Shown here: piece by piece, positions 12,415-17,013 of the stretch
Layout of the letters: each line of letters begins with the position of its first letter
Position numbering within the stretch: position 1 is the stretch's first letter
DNA from: an uncultured Clostridia bacterium
GTDB lineage: Bacteria; Bacillota; Clostridia; Lachnospirales; CAG-274
Assembly: GCA_947629215.1 (NCBI GenBank)
Contig: CANRCU010000018.1
Coordinates: forward strand, 1 to 17,013
DNA: 17,013 nt
Reading direction: 5' to 3'
The notes under the pieces: generated by a model
Seen by the model: the letters and a program-made list of their open reading frames with translations, nothing else
What the model was told of the DNA's origin: nothing
Database searches by the model: none
Position numbers and translations under genes: made by a program

Positions 12415-12465
12415 ATCTAAAAAATAAAACGCCGTTCAGAGCCTTTCTGGGGCTTATAACGGCGT
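12415..12465 (-). terminator. Distal terminator of hicAB
   Basis: ACGCCGTT (12429-12436) and AACGGCGT (12458-12465) form a perfect 8-bp stem; on the minus strand it is followed by TTTTATTTTTT. The loop contains a further AGCC/GGCT pair with the GCCCC word seen elsewhere. Confidence 0.8.
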
Positions 12466-12469
12466 ATCA

Positions 12470-12505
12470 TAAAAATAGTGGGTACAACACTAACGCTGTA
12501 CCCAC
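12470..12505 (-). terminator. Proximal terminator of hicAB
   Basis: GTGGGTACA (12478-12486) and TGTACCCAC (12497-12505) form a 9-bp perfect stem, followed on the minus strand by TATTTTTAT. It lies 15 bp after the hicB stop, so the pair ends in two terminators in series. Confidence 0.75.
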
Positions 12506-12520
12506 ATATTGTCATGGAGT

Positions 12521-12922
12521 TTATTGTTTATCCACAAGATGGAGTTCCTGTTTCAAGGCTCTTTGAAGAATTGCTGAAACATTTACACCACTTTTTGTTG
12601 CTTCAAAGTCCAACCACGATGGGAGAGTTACATTTCTGCGAACCGACCTCATATCGTTTTGTTTGCGGTATTCTGTAAAGTCAACATCAACCAATGTAAC
12701 AATATCGTTTTCTGTTTCTTTAGTGACTGTTTTCATTTCAGACGGTGTAGGCAGCACCTTTTTATCGTCTTCCATATCAATGCCCATCAATCCAATGGCA
12801 TCCCTTGCCATTTCAATCGCTTCTGTCAGTGTATCGCCCTCGGTATTAATATTAAAATCGGGAATATACACCACATAACCCACTTTATCAGGTGTCAGTA
12901 CAATCGGATAAGAATTTTTCAT
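12521..12922 (-). CDS. hicB: HicB antitoxin
   Basis: HicB neutralises HicA and represses the operon. Residues 1-60 form the degenerate RNase H-like HicB fold (VGYVVYIPDFNINTEGDTLTEAIEMARDAI), followed by an acidic linker. Residues about 95-133 (VRRNVTLPSWLDFEATKSG and a final helix) are a ribbon-helix-helix DNA-binding domain. At 133 aa it is a normal long HicB. GGAGG precedes ATG 12922. It lies 34 bp downstream of hicA with a perfect hairpin in the gap, and two terminators follow. Autoregulation through the palindrome in the hicA promoter is likely. Confidence 0.92.
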   Translation of the reverse strand: MKNSYPIVLTPDKVGYVVYIPDFNINTEGDTLTEAIEMARDAIGLMGIDMEDDKKVLPTPSEMKTVTKETENDIVTLVDVDFTEYRKQNDMRSVRRNVTLPSWLDFEATKSGVNVSAILQRALKQELHLVDKQ

Positions 12923-12949
12923 AATATTACCTCCATATCGTTTTGAGGG

Positions 12950-12971
12950 AACGGGCTTATTTCAGCCCGTT
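12950..12971 (-). promoter_or_regulatory. Perfect hairpin between hicA and hicB
   Basis: AACGGGCT (12950-12957) and AGCCCGTT (12964-12971) form an 8-bp stem with a 6-nt loop overlapping the hicA stop codon. There is no U-tract, so it may affect RNA stability or limit hicA translation rather than terminate. Confidence 0.55.
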
Positions 12972-13130
12972 CCTCTTGATTATTGCCTTTGCAAGGTTCT
13001 CTTTAACCTCTGTGTGCCTCGGTATCATCTCGCTGTCTTTGCCGTTCGTGTAAATGTCATGATTTGCTCCGTTTCGCTTCAAATACCAGCCGTTGTTTTC
13101 CAGCCTCTTAATTAGGTCCTTTCGCTTCAT
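12957..13130 (-). CDS. hicA: HicA mRNA interferase toxin
   Basis: A 57-aa dsRBD-like toxin that cleaves mRNA. MKRKDLIKRLENNGWYLKRN and GANHDIYTNG contain the conserved GWxxxRxxGxxH pattern with catalytic His24; IPRHTEV and a terminal helix complete the fold. It was missed by a length filter because it is short. ATG 13130 lies close behind a GGGGGATTAG ribosome site. The toxin-first order with hicB downstream is typical. On a prophage it would act in stabilisation or abortive infection; which one is not shown. Confidence 0.92.
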   Translation of the reverse strand: MKRKDLIKRLENNGWYLKRNGANHDIYTNGKDSEMIPRHTEVKENLAKAIIKRNGLK

Positions 13131-13156
13131 CTTCTAATCCCCCCTTGACATTATCT

Positions 13157-13185
13157 ATTATACACACTTAATGTGTATTTGTCAA
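13157..13185 (-). promoter_or_regulatory. hicAB promoter with internal operator
   Basis: TTGACA (13180-13185) and TATAAT (13157-13162) are perfect hexamers 17 bases apart on the minus strand. The perfect inverted repeat ATACACA-5nt-TGTGTAT (13160-13178) fills the spacer, the ideal site for repression by the HicB ribbon-helix-helix domain. A wider TTGACA/TGTCAA pair (13145-13150, 13180-13185) surrounds it. Confidence 0.85.
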
Positions 13186-13213
13186 TACCTTTTGCAAATA
13201 TTTTTGATTTTTT

Positions 13214-13258
13214 TCAAAAAAATAAAGGTTATGTTCCCAAAATCAGAAACATAACCCT
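13214..13258 (-). terminator. Terminator of the prophage late/lysis operon
   Basis: GGTTATGTT (13227-13235) and AACATAACC (13248-13256) form a 9-bp stem; on the minus strand TTTATTTTTTT follows. It lies 8 bases after the holin stop codon. Confidence 0.88.
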
Positions 13259-13264
13259 TGTAAT

Positions 13265-13645
13265 TTATTCTGCTTCGCTCTCGAATGTTTTATCAAACGC
13301 TCCTGCTACTTCCAGCACAGCGGACTGAATAGCATTGTCAAGCTCTTTTACTGCCGCTTCGATAAATGCATCAATTTCTTCCGTTATAATTATACCTTTT
13401 CCCTCCAACAATTCGATGACATAATCCTTTTTTAGAGGCTTTGGTAATGTTCCAGCCTCTGCCTTCTTTTCAGCCGCAGCAACAAATTTCTGCACAAGAC
13501 TGTAAATGCGTTTTTCTTTTAACCACGGGATAGCTGTATTCTTAACCCACGGCAGCACAACAGCCGTAAATAACACACCAATCGCTGCAAATATAATTTC
13601 TAACACATTATTCGCAACTAATGCAGTAAAATCATTCATTGTCAT
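13265..13645 (-). CDS. Phage holin, LLH family
   Basis: A 126-aa holin-like protein that would make membrane lesions for endolysin release. It has one N-terminal membrane segment (NVLEIIFAAIGVLFTAVVLPWV, about residues 12-33), then a long charged amphipathic region (LVQKFVAAAEKKAEAG..., DYVIELLEGKGIIITEEIDAFIEAAVKEL), the layout of the Lactobacillus phage LL-H holin family. It lies 9 bp after the amidase gene. The start could be ATG 13645 or 13639; GGGGG is nearer the expected distance to the second. Confidence 0.85.
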   Translation of the reverse strand: MTMNDFTALVANNVLEIIFAAIGVLFTAVVLPWVKNTAIPWLKEKRIYSLVQKFVAAAEKKAEAGTLPKPLKKDYVIELLEGKGIIITEEIDAFIEAAVKELDNAIQSAVLEVAGAFDKTFESEAE

Positions 13646-13654
13646 TTGTCCCCC

Positions 13655-14632
13655 TTATTTCAACAGTTCATTGACCTTCTTTTGAATAGCATTATAATCA
13701 TATCCTGCGGCAGATAATGCTTTCTTTCTTGCATCACCATTTCCCCACTTTCCTGATATAACTTCTTTTGCAATTTCGTCAACCGATTTTTTGACTAATG
13801 TTGTATTTGTGGATGTTGTGACTTTGCCCTGCACTGTACAATAATTTGGATTTTCAAGATAAATCCAGCCTGCGCCTGATTTCAGTTTACCCCAGCCGTT
13901 TTCTACTTCTGAAATTGTGAATACGCCCTTGCCCGTATATTTACCGGTTGCGGCATAATTCATTCCGGCACCTTTGCGAATATTCAAATCTGAAATAAGT
14001 ACCTTTACTGTAAATGGAGTTGCCGGAAAATTGCTGTTTGTTGCTTTGGAAGCTCCTGCCGTTGTTTCTGCGCTGTCGGTAACTGTACTTCCCCCAAGTT
14101 TACTCGTTACCGTTGCTGCAAGACCACCTAATCTGCTGTAAAGCCAGTTGCCGGGGCAAGATTTATTTGCAAACCAACGATGTACAGTAAGTACCATTTC
14201 CCCTGATTTTGGAGAATAAGTAAGGGATTTGCTTTTATCTCCAAACCACAATAACTTTGATTTACCGTTGCGTTTACAAATATCTACGCACAATGCTACA
14301 AGTTTGTTATATACAGCATCATTCATTTCATATGGTTCTGTGGTATCAGATGCACATTCAATCGTAACTGCACGCTGGTCATTCTCATTACTTGAACTGC
14401 ACCAACTCCTGTTTGCCTCATCAACAATAAGGCATACTCTGCCATCTTTACCAATACCATAGTTGCAGGAAGCTTGACGGCTGGTGCTTGTAAAACAACT
14501 TCCGATACTTTCTGCCGATAATTGTCCCACAACGCAGTGTGGTGTTATACGGTCAATGCTGTGTGTTCTTTTGCCACTGTGATTTGGGCTTTTTACCGTA
14601 CAATTTACAAGTGAACTATTTGTATATGCCAT
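13655..14632 (-). CDS. N-acetylmuramoyl-L-alanine amidase endolysin
   Basis: A 325-aa endolysin that cuts the amide bond between MurNAc and the stem peptide. Residues 10-175 are an Amidase_2/PGRP domain with the expected zinc ligands His32, His151 and Cys159. Residues 206-265 form a bacterial SH3 domain (VLISDLNIRKGAGMNY, GWGKLKSGAGWIYLENP). Residues 283-325 form a Cpl-7-type cell-wall binding repeat (VDEIAKEVISGKWGNGDARK, AAGYDYNAIQKKVNELL). No signal peptide, consistent with holin-dependent release. ATG 14632 follows AGGGGG. The neighbouring holin supports the call. Confidence 0.95.
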   Translation of the reverse strand: MAYTNSSLVNCTVKSPNHSGKRTHSIDRITPHCVVGQLSAESIGSCFTSTSRQASCNYGIGKDGRVCLIVDEANRSWCSSSNENDQRAVTIECASDTTEPYEMNDAVYNKLVALCVDICKRNGKSKLLWFGDKSKSLTYSPKSGEMVLTVHRWFANKSCPGNWLYSRLGGLAATVTSKLGGSTVTDSAETTAGASKATNSNFPATPFTVKVLISDLNIRKGAGMNYAATGKYTGKGVFTISEVENGWGKLKSGAGWIYLENPNYCTVQGKVTTSTNTTLVKKSVDEIAKEVISGKWGNGDARKKALSAAGYDYNAIQKKVNELLK

Positions 14633-14650
14633 AATAAGTACCCCCTTAAA

Positions 14651-14947
14651 TTAGTAATTTTCTTCTTTGTTTTCATTCCGATGTCTTTCTTCGTCCTCAA
14701 TCTGCCATTTTCGTTCTTCATTCCTATTTTTTGTCGTCTTTATCCATCCCATAATACCGCACTCGCCACCAAGACAAGCAAACACACACGTTACAAGAGT
14801 GTCAGGAACTGCACCATAAATCTTGAACAGATGTATCATATAAACTGTAAAAGACAACAAAGAAACACCGACAATAATTAGAATAATATCCATCACGCCG
14901 ATGCCTTTTTTCTCCGGAAGAACAGTTTTTTTATTTGGTTCGTTCAA
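14651..14947 (-). CDS. Small membrane protein, possible second holin/antiholin (98 aa)
   Basis: I chose the TTG at 14947 (NEPNKKTVLPEKKG): GGAGG lies 9 bases before it, while ATG 14983 has no ribosome site and would overlap the upstream gene. Two membrane segments are visible (MDIILIIVGVSLLSFTVYMI and TLVTCVFACLGGECGIMGWI, split by a FKIYGAVPD loop) and a charged tail rich in Glu, Arg and Asn. This pattern occurs in clostridial phages beside lysis genes. The exact role is not established. Confidence 0.75.
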   Translation of the reverse strand: MNEPNKKTVLPEKKGIGVMDIILIIVGVSLLSFTVYMIHLFKIYGAVPDTLVTCVFACLGGECGIMGWIKTTKNRNEERKWQIEDEERHRNENKEENY

Positions 14948-14963
14948 GTTATACCACCTCCAA

Positions 14964-15386
14964 TTACAAGAACGATTTATCATTCATACATTTCTCGTAG
15001 ACCCTGCGAATATTAGCTATCGTTGCAATTGCTACACTGTTTTTGAATTTAGGATGGTCCTCGCAATAACTCTCATAGAAAGTAATATCCATCAGTGTTT
15101 GGTCGAAATGTTCCTTTGTGTGTTCTCTCCCTTGCAAGATTTCGTCGTTAAATCTCATAATTCGTGTTCTGCAAGTCGTAGCATCTCTTTCCTCACTCTC
15201 CTGTCTAAGCTGACTAAGGTCATCAGAGAGTTTGTCCACCTTTTCAATTATTTCGCCGTTAATCGCTTTTCCAATATTCTTAGCAATCCAACTCCACGGG
15301 TTGATTTGGATTTTTGATACTTGAAAGAGTGTCATAATAACTATAACAATGCCGCTACTTCCTGCAAAAATTGACCATAAGTTCAA
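14964..15386 (-). CDS. Membrane-anchored coiled-coil phage protein (140 aa)
   Basis: Start is TTG 15386 with GAGG 9 bases upstream. Residues 1-25 are a hydrophobic anchor (GSSGIVIVIMTLFQV), then IQINPWSWIAKNIGKAING, a coiled-coil stretch (IIEKVDKLSDDLSQLRQESEE) and a C-terminal part with RIMRFNDEIL and HFDQTLMDITFYESYC. The family is frequent near the lysis cassette in clostridial prophages and has no firm function; a lysis regulator is a reasonable guess. It lies between the DGR reverse transcriptase and the other lysis genes. Confidence 0.75.
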   Translation of the reverse strand: MNLWSIFAGSSGIVIVIMTLFQVSKIQINPWSWIAKNIGKAINGEIIEKVDKLSDDLSQLRQESEERDATTCRTRIMRFNDEILQGREHTKEHFDQTLMDITFYESYCEDHPKFKNSVAIATIANIRRVYEKCMNDKSFL

Positions 15387-15412
15387 TACGCATCACCTCT
15401 TTCGATTGTGAT

Positions 15413-16549
15413 TTATTTTGTTTTCTGCGAGTTTTTGGCAGCTTCATTTACTTTACGTCTGTATTCGCAGTAGATATAATTTAACTTTGTCCTCATTCCA
15501 TAACTGTTGCAGTGTCCCATAACCCCCATATACGATGCAGCTACACGCCGAAATTTTTCCTCGCTCATTTTACCCGCAGCCATCATCTCGCACATAGTAG
15601 ATACATACCTAATAATTCTCCGAGCTGTCTGCTTTTTTAATTTTCTATGTGTTGCCCATATCTTATAACCAACAAAGTCAATGCCGAGGGAAATCGGGCG
15701 TATCGCAGTCTTTTTATTTAAGCTCAACCTTAAATTGTCCTCCAAAAATATTGATATTTCCTCTTTCCATTCGGCAAGCTGACCTTTGTCGGAGGATAAT
15801 ATTATAATATCGTCCATATATCTGACATAATAATGGATATGAAGTTTATGCTTGCAGAACTGGTCCAACTCATTAAGATAAATGTTTGCAAATAACTGTG
15901 ATGTCAAGTTTCCTATTGGCATACCGACATCCCATAGCCACAAATCTTCCGGACAGTCGTCCGGTGACATTCCTGCCGGAAGTCCAAAACGTGTGTCCTC
16001 ACTATTTATAATTTTGTGAAGTAATCTCATCAGTCGCTCGTCCTTAATCCTCCTCGAAAGAATATCCTCCAAAACGGCGTGGTCTACACGGTAAAAATAT
16101 TTACTTATATCAAGTTTCAAATAATACCATTTTTGCGGTTTTCTATCCACTTGTCTAAGCCAATATTGTAACCTATCGGCAGCCTTATGACTGCCCTTAT
16201 TTCTACGGCAGGCATAACTGTCCTCAATCATCATTTTATCGTAAAACGGGTATAGTTTGTCGTAGATACTCCATTGTACAACTCTGTCTGGATATTGTAA
16301 TGACATCACAAGTCTTGTTTTAGGTTCGTGTACATAAAACGGATGGTATGGTCCTACTTCATAACTCTCCCATCTAAGGTGGTTACTCAAATTGATAATG
16401 TTACTTTCCAAGTCATTCGTGAAACGGAGGACATCTCCCCTGTAACGCTTACCTTTCCTTGCATTTCGATGCGCTTTCATAAGTTCGTCAAAATCACATA
16501 TTTGGTCGAATATATCCGTGATAACACTATACTCGCTGCCATTCTCCAT
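15413..16549 (-). CDS. DGR reverse transcriptase
   Basis: A 378-aa retroelement RT of the diversity-generating type. Motifs in order: LDISKYF (146-152, first catalytic Asp147), PIGNLTSQLFANIYL (211-225), YVRYMDDIII (241-250, YMDD active site) and FVGYKIW after. The GNLTSQ form, with Gln where group II intron RTs have Pro, is diagnostic of DGR RTs. An adjacent adenine-rich template repeat and Avd remnant confirm it. There is no maturase or endonuclease domain. GGAGG precedes ATG 16549 by 8 bases. Known role: with Avd, it makes adenine-mutagenised cDNA from the template RNA for retrohoming into a variable repeat. Confidence 0.95.
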   Translation of the reverse strand: MENGSEYSVITDIFDQICDFDELMKAHRNARKGKRYRGDVLRFTNDLESNIINLSNHLRWESYEVGPYHPFYVHEPKTRLVMSLQYPDRVVQWSIYDKLYPFYDKMMIEDSYACRRNKGSHKAADRLQYWLRQVDRKPQKWYYLKLDISKYFYRVDHAVLEDILSRRIKDERLMRLLHKIINSEDTRFGLPAGMSPDDCPEDLWLWDVGMPIGNLTSQLFANIYLNELDQFCKHKLHIHYYVRYMDDIIILSSDKGQLAEWKEEISIFLEDNLRLSLNKKTAIRPISLGIDFVGYKIWATHRKLKKQTARRIIRYVSTMCEMMAAGKMSEEKFRRVAASYMGVMGHCNSYGMRTKLNYIYCEYRRKVNEAAKNSQKTK

Positions 16550-16552
16550 TGA

Positions 16553-16740
16553 CTACACCTCCAAATACGCTGCGTGTGACGTTTCCGCCTCGTCCTCCTC
16601 GTGACGTTTCCGCAGCAATTTAATCTTTTTCCTGTGACTTTCTACACGGGAATGGAAATAAGCCCCTTTGGTGTTATGTTCCGTGCGTAAAGTCTCCATC
16701 TTTTGACGGTTGGCTTCGCCCATTTCTTTCCGACATAACA
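16553..16740 (-). other. DGR spacer with a continuous open frame from the TR to the RT
   Basis: The same frame that encodes the lectin-like TR stays open past its end (KEMGEANRQKMETLRTEHNT, then SHRKKIKLLRKRHEEDEAET) and stops at 16553-16555, 3 bases before the RT start. It lacks an ATG with a ribosome site upstream of the TR. It could be a leftover from the copied target gene, or a template RNA extension; I do not call it a gene. Confidence 0.5.
16576..16613. repeat. 13-bp direct repeat in the DGR spacer
   Basis: GTGACGTTTCCGC occurs at 16576-16588 and 16601-16613 (25-bp period). It lies between template repeat and RT, in the stretch corresponding to the spacer that primes cDNA synthesis in the model phage BPP-1 DGR. 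A link to priming is only inference. Confidence 0.6.
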
Positions 16741-16870
16741 GCAGAGCAGAGCGGAAACCGATGTTCGTGTTCGTATTCGTCCGGGCATTGTTGAGGTTCG
16801 TATTGAACACGCCTGCATTCGTGCCGTTGTTCCAGTTGCCGCCACGATTCGGGAAACGCTGTTTGGCTTA
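16741..16870 (-). repeat. DGR template repeat (TR)
   Basis: On the minus strand this is a stretch of about 130 bp whose translation gives RFPNRGGNWNNGTNAG, then VFNTNLNNARTNTNTNIGFR: the typical end of a C-type-lectin (FGE-sulfatase-like) variable protein with about a dozen AAY codons, the preferred targets of adenine mutagenesis. It ends in a GC-rich TTTCCGCTCTGCTCTGC segment, plausible as the initiation-of-mutagenic-homing site. It sits between the Avd remnant and the RT, the usual DGR order. The exact ends need the variable repeat, which is outside the window. Confidence 0.9.
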
Positions 16871-16876
16871 CTCCCA

Positions 16877-16926
16877 CAAAACAAAAGGCGGTCTTATCAG
16901 CCCTTTACAGACTTGATATAACCGCC
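16877..16926 (-). terminator. Intrinsic terminator overlapping the avd stop
   Basis: On the minus strand GGCGGTTATATCA (16914-16926) pairs with TGATAAGACCGCC (16887-16899) except for a 2-by-2 internal loop, followed by TTTTGTTTTG. The stem includes the last avd codons and its stop, so the late transcript may be interrupted before the TR. Confidence 0.7.
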
Positions 16927-17013
16927 AATCATTTTTCCAATTTCGTCCAGCATTCCACTCCATACCTTGTATCGCTTATCGGGCAGGGGCGGCATCATCC
17001 TGACTTTGACAGT
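16897..17013 (-). CDS. avd: DGR accessory protein Avd (3' end only)
   Basis: The window edge holds the last 38 codons: MMPPLPDKRYKVWSGMLDEI and GKMIGGYIKSVKG. The pattern of a Trp-x-x-Met-Leu-Asp-Glu-Ile-Gly-Lys-Met-x-Gly-Gly helix is that of the four-helix-bundle Avd proteins, which form a pentameric barrel and bind RT and template RNA. Position directly upstream of the TR and the RT supports this. Only the C-terminus is visible, so completeness cannot be judged. Confidence 0.8.
   Translation of the reverse strand, partial: TVKVRMMPPLPDKRYKVWSGMLDEIGKMIGGYIKSVKG

Noticed and set aside
16553..16810. 85-codon frame covering the TR
   Set aside because: It has the sequence of a lectin-like variable tail plus DGR spacer, and its ATG-like start (GTG within the TR) has no ribosome site; treated as template repeat, not as a gene.
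1..17013. CRISPR array, tRNA or rRNA genes, insertion sequence with terminal repeats
   Set aside because: No regularly spaced repeats, no tRNA cloverleaf or rRNA sequence and no transposase recognised; the short repeats seen are listed individually.

Overview
The window looks like the chromosome of a low-to-moderate G+C Firmicute, most likely a gut clostridium (Oscillospiraceae or Ruminococcus-like). This rests on the T-box leader, the coupled AspRS and GatCAB genes, purine-rich ribosome binding sites, the LLH-type holin and the Cpl-7-bearing prophage lysin. The taxonomic assignment is inference.

Layout. (1) 1-3423, minus strand: a core operon of T-box leader, aspS, gatC and gatA (gatA cut by the window edge), the tRNA-dependent route to Asn-tRNA(Asn) and/or Gln-tRNA(Gln). 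(2) 3424-4798: a small plus-strand locus. A consensus sigma-A promoter sits inside a perfect 17-bp inverted repeat, followed by a protein that resembles only the C-terminal part of a serine recombinase, then a 59-aa secreted peptide precursor. This arrangement resembles a phase-variable invertible promoter and is the least conventional part of the window. (3) 4799-12251, minus strand: two tightly packed operons of at least 21 mostly small phage or mobile-element genes, many too short for routine annotation. Each operon starts from a near-identical promoter/leader module carrying two mini-hairpins. Recognisable members are an ArdC-like protein, a DUF4314-like protein, a NUMOD1-like protein and an orphan DNA methyltransferase with a G9 tract in its 5' coding region. 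(4) 12415-13185, minus strand: a hicA-hicB toxin-antitoxin pair with its own operator-promoter and tandem terminators. (5) 13214-17013, minus strand: the end of a prophage late operon. It holds a diversity-generating retroelement (DGR: 3' end of avd, template repeat, reverse transcriptase), two small membrane proteins, an amidase endolysin, an LLH holin and a strong terminator.

How it fits together. Prophage transcription in the window runs right to left. The DGR RT with Avd would copy the adenine-rich template repeat and write A-to-N changes into a variable repeat. That repeat is not in the window and is probably at the 3' end of a receptor-binding gene just beyond position 17013. Lysis genes follow. 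HicAB and the small-gene operons look like moron or accessory cargo, some with an anti-restriction flavour. No integrase, att site, tRNA, rRNA or CRISPR array was recognised, so the exact prophage edge is unresolved; it probably lies between about 4640 and 4800.
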